Source: CAIVPM01 sp964615145 (GTDB taxonomy: Bacteria; Bacteroidota; Bacteroidia; Chitinophagales; Chitinophagaceae). Taken from it: a DNA stretch of 64,000 nt. The translations under genes and the position numbers were made by a program. Shown here one piece after another: positions 25,746-35,011 of the stretch (positions are counted from its first letter, which is position 1; each line of letters begins with the position of its first letter). The DNA lies in the NCBI GenBank assembly GCA_964615145.1, contig CAZTOP010000001.1:62001-126000 (forward strand). Reading direction: 5' to 3'. Below the pieces are notes generated by a model, which was not told the origin of the DNA, ran no database searches, and saw only the letters and a program-made list of their open reading frames with translations.

Positions 25746-26210
25746 ATGTTGTCAGCATTAGAACAAATACAATTTTTTTTAAATACAATTTTAGAGGAAG
25801 AACCTGAATATTTTTGCGTTAGTTTAAAAATAAAACCAACAAATAATATTAAAGTTTTTGTTGATGGAGACAAAGGGATTACTATCGAAAAATGTGTAAA
25901 AATAAATCGCAAATTATATAAAGCTATCGAAGAAGCTTCAATTTATCCCGAAGGAGATTTTAGTTTAGAAGTCTCAAGTCCAGGCATTGATGAACCAATA
26001 CAGTTAACAAGGCAATACCAAAAAAACATCGGAAGATTTTTAGAAGTGGTTTTTAATGACGATACAATTAAAGAGGGTAAATTAATCGAAGCAACAGAAA
26101 CCGATATCATTATAGAAACCACAGAAGGGAAAGGGAAAAAAATAATAACACAACAAGTTTTAATACCATTGAATAATGTAAAGAAGGCGGTTGTACAAAT
26201 TAAATTTTAA
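25746..26210 (+). CDS. rimP: Ribosome maturation factor RimP
   Basis: The 154 residues show the RimP two-domain build. The N-terminal alpha/beta domain has VFVDGDKGITIEKCVKINRKL and the family sequence FSLEVSSPGIDEPI. The C-terminal SH3-like domain is about 85-154. RimP assists 30S subunit maturation. It heads the classic rimP-nusA-infB operon, which supports the call. The ATG at 25746 lies 20 bases after the leader hairpin. Confidence 0.96.
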   Translation: MLSALEQIQFFLNTILEEEPEYFCVSLKIKPTNNIKVFVDGDKGITIEKCVKINRKLYKAIEEASIYPEGDFSLEVSSPGIDEPIQLTRQYQKNIGRFLEVVFNDDTIKEGKLIEATETDIIIETTEGKGKKIITQQVLIPLNNVKKAVVQIKF

Positions 26211-26220
26211 AAAATTTTAA

Positions 26221-26242
26221 AAAAATGCGGCTTTGCATTTTT
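26221..26242 (+). terminator. Hairpin with U-tract between rimP and nusA
   Basis: AAAAATGC (26221-26228) and GCATTTTT (26235-26242) form a perfect 8-bp stem around GGCTTT, the right arm itself ending in T5. It lies inside the operon and could attenuate or mark an mRNA processing site. Confidence 0.6.
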
Positions 26243-26307
26243 GGAAAAAGTAATGTTGATTTCAAAGCCAAGTAATAAATATAAAAATAATAAATCGTAA
26301 ATGTAAA

Positions 26308-27561
26308 ATGGCAAGTATTAATTTAATTGATGCATTTCAGGAGTTCAAAGATGCTGAAAGTATTGATAGACCAACGATGATGAAAGTAGTTGAAGATGTT
26401 TTCAAAACTTTACTTAGAAAAAAATATGGCAGCGATGAAAACTTTGATGTTATTGTAAACGCTGAAAAGGGTGACTTGGAGATAATTCGTAGAAGAATGA
26501 TTATGGACGATGATGATGTAAATGATCCAAATCAAGAAGTTTCTTACAGCGAAGCAATTAAAATTGAACCAGATTTTGAAGTAGGAGAAGAATTATATGA
26601 GGAAGTAGATTTATTCGATTTTGGTCGTAGAGCAATTCTTGCAGCTAAACAAACATTAGCCAGTAGAATAGGTGATTTAAAGAAAGAAGCACTAAAGAAA
26701 AAATATGAAGATAGAATTGGCGAAATAGTTTCTGCAGAAATTTATCAAGTATGGAAAAAAGAAGTATTATGTTTAGATGAAGAAGGTAATGAGTTAATAA
26801 TGCCTAAATCAGAACAAATCCCTACTGACTATTTCAAAAAAGGAGAGAATACTAGAGCTGTAGTTGCTAGGGTTGATTTAAAAAATAACACACCAGTTAT
26901 TATTTTATCTAGAACCAGTCCATTATTTTTATCAAAATTATTGGAAATAGAAGTTCCTGAAATTTTTGATGGATTAATTGCTATCAAAAAAATTGTACGT
27001 GAACCTGGCGAAAGAGCCAAGGTTGCAGTGGAAAGTTATGATGATAGAATTGACCCAGTAGGAGCTTGTGTAGGCATGAAGGGTAGCCGTATTCACGGAA
27101 TTGTTAGAGAATTGAAAAATGAAAATATTGACGTAATTAATTACACCACCAATATACAATTATTAATTCAGCGTTCACTTACCCCTGCCAAAATCAGTTA
27201 CATGAATTTAGACACTGATAAAAAACAAGCCGACGTATATTTAAAGGCAGATCAAGTTAGTTTAGCTATTGGTCGTCGTGGTGTAAATATTAAGTTAGCT
27301 TGTGAGCTTACAGGGTACGAAATAGATGTTTACAGAGAAGATGAAGAACAGGTTGAACAATTCGATTACGATTTAGATGAGTTTTCGGATGAGATAGATC
27401 AATGGATCATAGATGAGTTTAAGCGTGTCGGATGTGATACAGCTCAAAGTGTGTTAAAATTAAGCGATACTGAGCTTGAAAGAAGAACAGATTTAGAAAA
27501 AGAAACTATTGCAGATGTTAGAAGGATTTTACAAGCAGAAGTAGATGGAAAAGAAGAATAA
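26308..27561 (+). CDS. nusA: Transcription termination/antitermination protein NusA
   Basis: The 417 residues hold the NusA N-terminal domain (1-125), an S1 domain (about 135-200, region GEIVSAEIYQVWKKEV), and two KH domains. These have VGMKGSRIHGIVRELKNENIDVI at about 255 and AIGRRGVNIKLACELTGYEIDVY at about 320. A short helical tail with one helix-hairpin-helix-like repeat ends the protein. NusA binds RNA polymerase and modulates pausing and termination. It sits between rimP and infB as usual, and its known effect on hairpin-dependent termination makes the two leader/intercistronic hairpins of this operon interesting. Confidence 0.97.
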   Translation: MASINLIDAFQEFKDAESIDRPTMMKVVEDVFKTLLRKKYGSDENFDVIVNAEKGDLEIIRRRMIMDDDDVNDPNQEVSYSEAIKIEPDFEVGEELYEEVDLFDFGRRAILAAKQTLASRIGDLKKEALKKKYEDRIGEIVSAEIYQVWKKEVLCLDEEGNELIMPKSEQIPTDYFKKGENTRAVVARVDLKNNTPVIILSRTSPLFLSKLLEIEVPEIFDGLIAIKKIVREPGERAKVAVESYDDRIDPVGACVGMKGSRIHGIVRELKNENIDVINYTTNIQLLIQRSLTPAKISYMNLDTDKKQADVYLKADQVSLAIGRRGVNIKLACELTGYEIDVYREDEEQVEQFDYDLDEFSDEIDQWIIDEFKRVGCDTAQSVLKLSDTELERRTDLEKETIADVRRILQAEVDGKEE

Positions 27562-27678
27562 ATATTTTGCAAGATACTTTGATATTATTTGCAATTTTTA
27601 ATAAAAAGATTAGATAAATTAATAAAGAAAAGTTTTTTAGGATACTAAATTGCATCCTTCTTTTCAAAATAAAACTGA

Positions 27679-30600
27679 ATGTCAGAAATAAAATTACCGA
27701 GATTATTAGCCGCAGCTAAAGAGTTTAATATTGGTAGAGATACCTTAATTGACTTTTTAGTAAAGAAAGGTTTTAACAAAGAAGAATTAAAAGATACTGC
27801 TAAGTTATCTGAAGAGATGTATCGCTCACTTCAGTCAGAATTTAGTAGTGATAAGGCTGCAAAAAACAAAGCAGACTTAGTAGAGATACCTAAGGCAGGA
27901 AGTGGTGAACCCAGAAAGAAAAGAGATGAAGAGGACTTATCAATCACCAAAAAAGAATCGAAAGAAACAATTAAAATTGTTAAGGAAGAAACAGTCGCAC
28001 TTCCAGTAGTAGAAGAAATAGTTCAACAAGTAATTATTGAAACTCCAGTAGTTCAACAGGAGGTTATACCTGAGGCAATAGTTGAGACCAATCCAGAACC
28101 AACGCCAGAGCTAGTTCCTGAGGCTGAAAAAAAATCGGGTACCTTAAAAATTGAAGCTCCAGAATTAGAAGGACCAAAGATTATTGCAAAGATTGATTTG
28201 AGTGCAATTGATTCTTCTACCAAGCCCAAAAAAGGTGCAAAAAAGAAAAAAGATGAAATTGTTGCTGCCGAAACTGAAGAGGCTAAACAACCAGTAACAA
28301 CCGAACCACCTATTGTACAACCGAAAATTGTTGAAGTACCTGTTTCTAAACCAAAAGAGCAGAAGCCAGTTGAGGAAATTTTTAAAATACCTGTAACACC
28401 CGAACCACAAACGAATACAGAAGATAATCAAGGAACTACACAAAATATTATCGAAAATATTGAGGTAGAAAAATTATCAGGTCCAAAAATTTTAGGCAAA
28501 ATTGAATTGCCTAAAGATAACGATACACGACCAAAATCATCTCCCAAAGATGAGATTGCTAAACGTAAGCGTATTCCTATTGATAAAAAAGGAACAAATA
28601 TTCAACACGTAGATTTTAGAAAAGATGACAGAGGCGGAGATAACAGAGGAAATCACACTGGAGGAGGATTTAATCGAGGTGGGCAGCAACAAGGGCGTGG
28701 GCCTGGTGCTGGACAAAATAGACCAGGTGCAGGACAAAACAGACCAGCCGGTGCTAGATCAGGTGTAAGAATCGAAATACGAAAAGACGATAGAGAAATT
28801 GACAAAAACGAAATACAAGCCAAGATTAAAGAAACACAGGCAAAATTAGCTGGTGGAAGTGCAAAAGGTAGAAGTCTAAAAGCAAAAAACAGAAGGGATA
28901 AGAGAAGAGAAGCCGCTGAAAATGCTGGAGACGAAATGGATGATAACAAATTACAGGTAACAGAATTTGTAACTGTAAGTGAGTTAGCAAACTTAATGGA
29001 TGTAAACTTTACTGATATCATTAGTAAATGTATGAACCTTGGAATAATGGTTTCAATCAATCAAAGGTTGGATGCTGAGGTGATAGAATTGGTTGCTAGT
29101 GAATTTAATTTTGAAGTAGAATTTACTAATGTAGATGATGTTGAAGAAGAAGATGATGGGGATATTGATAATCCTGAAGATTTAGTGCCTCGCCCCCCAA
29201 TTGTAACCATAATGGGTCACGTTGACCATGGTAAAACAAGTTTGCTTGATTACATCCGAAGTGCTAATGTTGTTGCCGGAGAAAGCGGAGGAATTACTCA
29301 GCATATAGGAGCTTATGAAGTAACACTCCCAAGTAATGGAAAAAATATAACATTCCTTGATACACCAGGACACGAAGCTTTCACTGCTATGCGTGCTAGA
29401 GGTGCCAAGGTTACAGATATTGCTGTAATTGTTGTTGCCGCAGATGATGCAGTAATGCCGCAAACAAAAGAAGCTATAAGTCACGCACAAGCAGCTAATG
29501 TTCCAATGATTTTTGCTGTTAATAAAATTGACAGAGATGGATCAAACCCTCAAAAAATTTACGAACAACTTTCGCAAATGAATATTTTGGTTGAAAGTTG
29601 GGGTGGCAAGTATCAATCTCAGGAGCTATCTGCCAAAAAGGGTTTGAATGTAGAATTACTTTTAGAAAAAATATTACTAGAAGCTGAGCTTTTAGAACTA
29701 AAAGCTAATCCAAAAAGGGAAGCAACTGGAACAATAATAGAAGCTTCACTGGATAAAGGAAGAGGAAATGTGGCTACAATCTTAGTTCAAGGCGGTACAC
29801 TAAATCAAGGAGATTTAATTGTTTCTGGTCAGTTCTATGGTAGAGTGAAGGCGATGTTTAACGAAAGAAACCAAAGAGTAAAAACTGCTCCACCATCAAC
29901 ACCTGTTGTTATACTCGGATTAAATGGTGCTCCACAAGCTGGAGAGAAATTTAAAGTATATCAAGATGAATCGCAAGCAAAAGAAGTTGCAACAAAACGT
30001 TCTCAAATATTGAGAGAACAAGGTTTACGTGCCAGAAAACATATTACTTTAGACGAAATTGGACGTCGTTTAGCATTAGGAAACTTTAAAGAACTAAATA
30101 TCATTATTAAAGGTGATGTAGATGGATCGGTAGAGGCCTTAAGTGATAGTTTGCAAAAATTATCAACTCCAGAAGTTGCAATAAAAGTTGTTTTAAAAGC
30201 TGTTGGACAAATAAGCGAAAGTGACGTGTTATTGGCGGCTGCCTCTGATGCAATTTTAATTGGTTTTAACGTTCGCCCATCTTCGCAAGCAAATAAACTA
30301 GCCGAAAATGAGGGTGTACAAATTAAGCAGTATTCAATCATCTATAAAGCAATTGAAGAAATTAAATCTGCAATGGAAGGAATGCTTGAACCTAAGGTCG
30401 AAGAAAGGGAAGTGGCTACTGTTGAGATAAGGGAAGTATTTAAGTTTGATAAAGCAACAGTTGCAGGTAGTTATGTTACAGAGGGTAAAATTAAGAGAGA
30501 CCATAAAATTAAAGTATATCGTGATGGTATATTAATTTATCCAAGACAAGAGGGAGGATATGCAGAGTTAGCAAGTCTGAAAAGATTTAAAGATGATGTT

Positions 30601-30714
30601 AAAGAAGTAAATAACAATTACGAATGTGGCTTAACAATTAAAGGATTTACCGATATACAACCTGGGGATACAGTTGTAGCGTATGAAGAGGAAGAAATTA
30701 AGAGAAGTTTGTAA
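27679..30714 (+). CDS. infB: Translation initiation factor IF-2
   Basis: This 1011-residue IF-2 has an N-terminal IF2_N helix bundle, then a long low-complexity linker of acidic/proline and later Gly/Arg-rich repeats (about 70-400, with GPGAGQNRPGAGQNRPAGAR near 350). A second IF2_N is at about 430. The G domain carries GHVDHGKT (513-520), DTPGHEAF, NKID and SAKKG, followed by domains II-IV. It delivers initiator tRNA to the 30S subunit. The linker is the usual variable part of Bacteroidota IF-2. It ends the operon. Confidence 0.98.
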   Translation: MSEIKLPRLLAAAKEFNIGRDTLIDFLVKKGFNKEELKDTAKLSEEMYRSLQSEFSSDKAAKNKADLVEIPKAGSGEPRKKRDEEDLSITKKESKETIKIVKEETVALPVVEEIVQQVIIETPVVQQEVIPEAIVETNPEPTPELVPEAEKKSGTLKIEAPELEGPKIIAKIDLSAIDSSTKPKKGAKKKKDEIVAAETEEAKQPVTTEPPIVQPKIVEVPVSKPKEQKPVEEIFKIPVTPEPQTNTEDNQGTTQNIIENIEVEKLSGPKILGKIELPKDNDTRPKSSPKDEIAKRKRIPIDKKGTNIQHVDFRKDDRGGDNRGNHTGGGFNRGGQQQGRGPGAGQNRPGAGQNRPAGARSGVRIEIRKDDREIDKNEIQAKIKETQAKLAGGSAKGRSLKAKNRRDKRREAAENAGDEMDDNKLQVTEFVTVSELANLMDVNFTDIISKCMNLGIMVSINQRLDAEVIELVASEFNFEVEFTNVDDVEEEDDGDIDNPEDLVPRPPIVTIMGHVDHGKTSLLDYIRSANVVAGESGGITQHIGAYEVTLPSNGKNITFLDTPGHEAFTAMRARGAKVTDIAVIVVAADDAVMPQTKEAISHAQAANVPMIFAVNKIDRDGSNPQKIYEQLSQMNILVESWGGKYQSQELSAKKGLNVELLLEKILLEAELLELKANPKREATGTIIEASLDKGRGNVATILVQGGTLNQGDLIVSGQFYGRVKAMFNERNQRVKTAPPSTPVVILGLNGAPQAGEKFKVYQDESQAKEVATKRSQILREQGLRARKHITLDEIGRRLALGNFKELNIIIKGDVDGSVEALSDSLQKLSTPEVAIKVVLKAVGQISESDVLLAAASDAILIGFNVRPSSQANKLAENEGVQIKQYSIIYKAIEEIKSAMEGMLEPKVEEREVATVEIREVFKFDKATVAGSYVTEGKIKRDHKIKVYRDGILIYPRQEGGYAELASLKRFKDDVKEVNNNYECGLTIKGFTDIQPGDTVVAYEEEEIKRSL

Positions 30715-30791
30715 AATAAATGTTTAACAAGCGTAAAAAACAGAGTGCAAATGCTTTTTGTATTAAATATTTTATAATTTTTTAACATTTT

Positions 30792-30823
30792 TTTGGGTTA
30801 TATCATAAAATATTGCAACTTTG
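30792..30823 (+). promoter_or_regulatory. Promoter of the OmpA-family gene
   Basis: TTTG (30792-30795), a 20-base spacer and CAACTTTG (30816-30823), with one mismatch to TAnnTTTG, lie 50 bases before the ATG at 30876. Confidence 0.5.
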
Positions 30824-30875
30824 AATATCTGAAATATAAAGTATAGCATACCGTTTACAAAAAAACAATTTAATC

Positions 30876-32426
30876 ATGGCAACAAAAAAGTACATTTTAC
30901 TAATAGCAACGGTGTTTGCATTAGTCAGCTCTGGGGTTTATGCTCAAACCACTGATGTTACTACAACTTGGAAAGACAGTTCTAAAATTGCATCAAAAAA
31001 CAGAGCACAGTTTGGCGAATTTTCTCGCAATGCATATGTGTATCCTGCAAAGCCTAAAGACATGTGGGAGATTGGATTGGGTTTAGGTGTTGCAACTGTA
31101 AGTGGAGATTTAAGGAATGATGCTGGTTTAGGGATTAATGTTACTGCCAGAAAATCATTAAGTCACGTTTTCTCTCTTCGCCCTTATTTATCTTACTATA
31201 ATGTTAGTGGAAGGGAAGAATTTAATGGTGCAGTACCTGGTGCAAAAGATTATAAAACTACAGCACTTGGGATAGGAGTTGATGCTATTGCATCATTAAA
31301 CACAATTAATAGTTATAGAGGAAATCCTAAGCCTTGGAACGTTTATTTGATAGCAGGATTTGGGGTTAGCACAGTTAATGTCAAGCAAAAAGATGCCTCA
31401 GGTAATTACCAAGCATTTTATTATCCAAGTAGTGCAAATGTACTTGCAAGCTTTGGAAATAAAGTTGGTGATAGAGGAGAAACTGTTTTAATACCTGTAT
31501 TCAACATAGGAGGAGGTTTAGCATATAAAATTAACGATAGATTTAACATTGCCTTAGAAGGTAAAAATTCATTAACAAATTATGATTATATTGATGGGTT
31601 TTCTAGCCCGTTCAGTAATGCCTTTGATGCACTTTGGTTTAGTAGTCTAAGAGCTAATTTTAATATCGGAAATAAGTCAAAACGAGTTGAACCATTATGG
31701 TGGATTAATCCAAACAATTATGTTTATAGTGAGTTAAACACCCCAGATCATTTAAAAAATAAATTAAAAGTTAAATTAGATGATGCAGATAATGACGGTG
31801 TTCCTGATCAGTTTGACCTACAACCTAATACTCCTGCAGGTGTAGCAGTAGATGCTAGAGGTAGAGCGTTAGATACTGATGGTGATGGAGTTCCTGATTA
31901 TAAAGACAAGGAGTTACTAACTCGTGCAGAGTGCTTCCCTCCAAATGCTGATGGCGTTGGTACTTGCCCTGAAAGTGCTTGCTGTAAAGAATCTAAATCT
32001 GAAATTATCAAATTACAACAAACTGTAGATTCTTTCAGAAATGGTACTTTAAAAAGTGGAAGTGCAGGTTCTGTTCTTGGTAATTTACCAAGCATAGTTT
32101 TCAAATCTGGAGATGCCAAATTAAACAGAGATAATATGAAGTTATTGGATGCAGTTGCTGAACAACTTAAGAATAATCCAAATGCTAAAATTAAAGTTTT
32201 AGGTCATCCAGAGGCTAACAAAACTTCTCAACAAAAAGCTTACGACCGAGTAGAAGCTATTATCAAATACTTGGTAGAAAAGAAGGGAATCAGTGAAAAT
32301 AGATTCATATTCGCTTATGATGCAGGCGGTAGCGGTGATGGTAACACTATCGATTTACAAGGTACTACTGAAGATGGTCCTAACACAGTTCCTGCTCCAG
32401 CTCCTCATTTAAAAGGAAAAAATTAA
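30876..32426 (+). CDS. OmpA-family outer-membrane protein with calcium-binding repeats
   Basis: The 516 residues begin with a signal peptide (1-24, ending GVYAQ), followed by an N-terminal beta-barrel of about 250 residues and thrombospondin type-3-like repeats (DADNDGVPDQFD and DTDGDGVPDYKD, about 305-345). A cysteine-containing linker and a C-terminal OmpA-like peptidoglycan-binding domain (about 400-500) complete it. It anchors the outer membrane to the cell wall, as do abundant OmpA proteins in this phylum. The second motif of the OmpA domain is degenerate (ENRFIFAYDAGG), so peptidoglycan binding may be altered. It is a monocistronic gene with a strong terminator. Confidence 0.9.
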   Translation: MATKKYILLIATVFALVSSGVYAQTTDVTTTWKDSSKIASKNRAQFGEFSRNAYVYPAKPKDMWEIGLGLGVATVSGDLRNDAGLGINVTARKSLSHVFSLRPYLSYYNVSGREEFNGAVPGAKDYKTTALGIGVDAIASLNTINSYRGNPKPWNVYLIAGFGVSTVNVKQKDASGNYQAFYYPSSANVLASFGNKVGDRGETVLIPVFNIGGGLAYKINDRFNIALEGKNSLTNYDYIDGFSSPFSNAFDALWFSSLRANFNIGNKSKRVEPLWWINPNNYVYSELNTPDHLKNKLKVKLDDADNDGVPDQFDLQPNTPAGVAVDARGRALDTDGDGVPDYKDKELLTRAECFPPNADGVGTCPESACCKESKSEIIKLQQTVDSFRNGTLKSGSAGSVLGNLPSIVFKSGDAKLNRDNMKLLDAVAEQLKNNPNAKIKVLGHPEANKTSQQKAYDRVEAIIKYLVEKKGISENRFIFAYDAGGSGDGNTIDLQGTTEDGPNTVPAPAPHLKGKN

Positions 32427-32440
32427 AAATACTTTGATTT

Positions 32441-32482
32441 TATAATAACAAAACCCTGCAAATGCAGGGTTTTGTTATTATA
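32441..32482 (+). terminator. Very strong terminator after the OmpA-family gene
   Basis: The arms 32441-32459 and 32464-32482 are perfectly complementary over 19 bp, with the loop AAAT. The core is CCCTGC/GCAGGG flanked by A-rich and T-rich ends, so it can act on either strand. Confidence 0.92.
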
Positions 32483-32515
32483 TTAACATTTTTATTTGAT
32501 ATTAATCAAAATCGG

Positions 32516-32547
32516 TTTCTTTACTTTGCCGATAAACATTACATTTG
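32516..32547 (+). promoter_or_regulatory. Promoter of bamD-rpoZ, 9 bases before the start codon
   Basis: TTTC (32516-32519), a 20-base spacer and TACATTTG (32540-32547) lie just before the ATG at 32557. The expected start point is within a few bases of the start codon. Confidence 0.65.
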
Positions 32548-32556
32548 CCAACTTTT

Positions 32557-33414
32557 ATGATGCGACTGATTATTTTATTTTTTATTAGTTTGAGTTTATC
32601 TTCTTGTTTTTTCAAGAAATCGCATACCCGAATACACACGGTTAAAAACAAAAGTTTTAATCAGGTGTTTAAGAGCACTGATAACGAGTATCGTTATAAA
32701 ATGGCAGAACAGTATTATGCTGAAAAAAAGTATAACTATGCCTTGCAGTTGTTTGAGGATTTATTTGCATACATAAAGGGTACAGATAAGTATGAAGACA
32801 TGTACTACAAAAGTGCAAACTGTTATTACTTTTTAAAAGACTATTTGAATGCCGAAAATTTTTATAAAAGTTTTGTGGAAACATTTCCAACTAGTAAGCG
32901 AGCAGAAGAATGTGATTATTTAAGGGCTTTTTGTTATTACAAGCAGTCGCCTAAAATTGACTTAGATCAAACTGCTACAACAAAAGCTATGGCATTAATG
33001 CAAGCATTTATTAATATGCACCCAACATCTGAAAAGGTGAAAGATGCAAATCAAATATTGGATAATTGCAGAGCTAAGCTAGAGATGAAAGATTATAAAG
33101 CTGCTGAACTATATTACAATCTTGGATACTATAAAGCTGCGGCTATTGCTTTTGAAAATGTAGTTGAAAACTTCCCAGATTCAAAGCTAGCCGATGAATA
33201 TAAATATCAAACTATAAAAGCATTCTTAAAATATGCCGATCTCAGTTACGAAGAGAAGCAAGAAGAAAGATATAATAGAGTATTGTCGGAGTGTTCAGAT
33301 TTTATTGAGCGGTTTAATGATAGCAAATACATAGCAGAAGTTTCAAAAATAAAAGTACAAGTAAATAACATTTTAAAAAATATACAAAATGAGCAAACTA
33401 AGAAGACAAATTAA
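32557..33414 (+). CDS. bamD: Outer-membrane assembly lipoprotein BamD
   Basis: From the ATG at 32557 the protein has 285 residues. The alternative upstream TTG would place the start inside the promoter box. The N-terminus MMRLIILFFISLSLSSC is a lipoprotein signal. The remainder is five TPR-like repeats typical of BamD/YfiO (KMAEQYYAEKKYNYALQLFEDL, MYYKSANCYYFLKDYLNAENFYKSFVETFP, ELYYNLGYYKAAAIAFENVVENFPDSKLADE). BamD connects BamA with its partners in beta-barrel insertion. The bamD-rpoZ-coaBC order is the one usual in Bacteroidota and supports the call. rpoZ overlaps its end by 26 bases. Confidence 0.94.
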   Translation: MMRLIILFFISLSLSSCFFKKSHTRIHTVKNKSFNQVFKSTDNEYRYKMAEQYYAEKKYNYALQLFEDLFAYIKGTDKYEDMYYKSANCYYFLKDYLNAENFYKSFVETFPTSKRAEECDYLRAFCYYKQSPKIDLDQTATTKAMALMQAFINMHPTSEKVKDANQILDNCRAKLEMKDYKAAELYYNLGYYKAAAIAFENVVENFPDSKLADEYKYQTIKAFLKYADLSYEEKQEERYNRVLSECSDFIERFNDSKYIAEVSKIKVQVNNILKNIQNEQTKKTN

Positions 33415-33733
33415 TGCCAACACTCCAAGTGTTATTGAAACAAAACATTTGTTAGATATTAAGGCAGTTACTGGTAATTTGTATGAATCAATTTCTATAA
33501 TTTCAAGAAGAGCAAATCAAATAAATGTTACTCTCAAAGAAGAATTGCATAACAAATTAGAGGAGTTTGCTAGCCACACAGATAGTCTTGAAGAAATTCA
33601 CGAAAATAAAGAGCAAATTGAAATTTCAAGAGCTTACGAGAAAATGCCAAATCCAGCAATTATGGCTACTCAAGAGTTTGCTGAAAATAAGATATACTAT
33701 CGTAAAAATACAGAAAGCGATTTGTTTCGTTAA
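33389..33733 (+). CDS. rpoZ: RNA polymerase omega subunit
   Basis: The 114 residues match the long Bacteroidota omega subunit: the block TGNLYESISIISRRANQINVTLKEEL is the conserved core, followed by LEEFASHTDSLEEIHENKEQIEISRAYEKMPNP and ATQEFAENKIYYRK. Omega helps beta-prime folding and polymerase assembly. The gene overlaps bamD by 26 bases in another frame and precedes coaBC, as is usual in the phylum. A terminator-like hairpin follows. Confidence 0.95.
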   Translation: MSKLRRQINANTPSVIETKHLLDIKAVTGNLYESISIISRRANQINVTLKEELHNKLEEFASHTDSLEEIHENKEQIEISRAYEKMPNPAIMATQEFAENKIYYRKNTESDLFR

Positions 33734-33759
33734 TGAAAACTCTTACAAAAAATATTTAC

Positions 33760-33789
33760 AAAACGGCAGTACATTTACTGTCGTTTTTT
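33760..33789 (+). terminator. Terminator hairpin between rpoZ and coaBC
   Basis: AAAACGGCAGTA (33760-33771) pairs with TACTGTCGTTTT (33776-33787), including one G-U, around the loop CATT, with T's continuing. It probably limits read-through from bamD-rpoZ into coaBC. Confidence 0.85.
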
Positions 33790-33805
33790 ATTGAAATTAA
33801 TTTCT

Positions 33806-35011
33806 ATGTTATCAGGAAAAAAAATACTTATTGGAGTTAGTGGTAGCATTGCTGCATACAAATCAATATTATTAGTTAGATTACTTGTAAAATCTGGAGC
33901 TGAAGTAAAAATTGTGATGACTGATGCTGCAAAAAATTTTGTTTCACCATTAGTACTCTCTACACTTTCTAATAATGAGGTTTTAGTTGACTTATCTTCT
34001 GAAAATGCTTGGGCAAATCATGTTGCTTTAGGCAGATGGGCAGATGTAATACTTATTGCTCCTTTAAGTTGTAATACACTGGCTAAAATGGCAAATGGAA
34101 TTTGCGATAATTTATTACTCGCAGTTTATTTGTCTGCAACTTGTCCTGTTGTAGTAGCTCCTGCAATGGATGAAGATATGTGGCATCATCCTGCTACAAA
34201 TAGAAATTTAGATTTGATAAAATCTTATGGCAATAGCATTATTCCTGTAGAAAATGGAGAACTAGCAAGTGGTTTGTTTGGAGATGGAAGAATGGCAGAA
34301 CCAGAAACGATTATTAATTATTTAATCACTCATTTTTTTAGAGAGAAATCACTCTTAAATAAAAAAGTAATTATCACAGCTGGTCCAACTTTTGAAGCCA
34401 TAGACCCAGTCAGATTTATAGGAAATCATTCTTCTGGTAAAATGGGTTTTGAAATTGCTGAAGTTTGCTATTTACAAGGAGCAGATGTAACATTAATTAC
34501 TGGACCAACAAATCAAAAAGTTAATTTTAATAATATTGTAGTTGTTCCTGTTACTAGTAGTCAAGAAATGTTTGATGCAGTAACAGAAAGAATGAATTTG
34601 TTTGATATTGCAATAATGTGTGCTGCTGTTGCAGATTATAAACCAGTATTTATAGCTGATAATAAAATAAAAAAGAAAGATGACATCTGGGAATTACCAC
34701 TTGAAAAAACAACAGATATTTTATTGCATTTAGGCACACATAAAATGCCACATCAATATATTGCTGGATTTGCCTTGGAAACAGAAAATGAAAAATCTAA
34801 CGCTATTAATAAATTGAAAAATAAAAAAGCCGATTGCATTATTCTAAATTCTTTTAATAGTGAAAACAAAGTTTTTGGTGCAGATAAAAATAGAATAACA
34901 ATTATTGATTCAAACGAAACGGAGCTTAACTTTGAAAGCAAATCAAAAAAAGAAGTTGCAAAAGATATCGTGTCATTTATTATTACAAAAATAAACAATG
35001 AAAAAAAATAG
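33806..35011 (+). CDS. coaBC: Bifunctional phosphopantothenoylcysteine decarboxylase / phosphopantothenate-cysteine ligase
   Basis: I start at ATG 33806 (401 residues); a TTG 15 bases upstream is less likely. The CoaC half (1-185) is a flavoprotein (LIGVSGSIAAYKS, NHVALGRWADVILIAPLSCNTLAKMANGICDNLL, and PAMDEDMWHHP bearing the active-site Asn/Met region). The CoaB half (about 190-400) has ITAGPTFEAIDPVRFIGNHSSGKMG and DYKPV. It makes 4'-phosphopantetheine from phosphopantothenate and cysteine using CTP in CoA synthesis. It overlaps the next gene by 14 bases. Confidence 0.97.
   Translation: MLSGKKILIGVSGSIAAYKSILLVRLLVKSGAEVKIVMTDAAKNFVSPLVLSTLSNNEVLVDLSSENAWANHVALGRWADVILIAPLSCNTLAKMANGICDNLLLAVYLSATCPVVVAPAMDEDMWHHPATNRNLDLIKSYGNSIIPVENGELASGLFGDGRMAEPETIINYLITHFFREKSLLNKKVIITAGPTFEAIDPVRFIGNHSSGKMGFEIAEVCYLQGADVTLITGPTNQKVNFNNIVVVPVTSSQEMFDAVTERMNLFDIAIMCAAVADYKPVFIADNKIKKKDDIWELPLEKTTDILLHLGTHKMPHQYIAGFALETENEKSNAINKLKNKKADCIILNSFNSENKVFGADKNRITIIDSNETELNFESKSKKEVAKDIVSFIITKINNEKK

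Noticed and set aside
28653..29060. 135-codon antisense frame inside infB
   Set aside because: It mirrors the Gly/Arg-rich linker of IF-2 and has no independent support.
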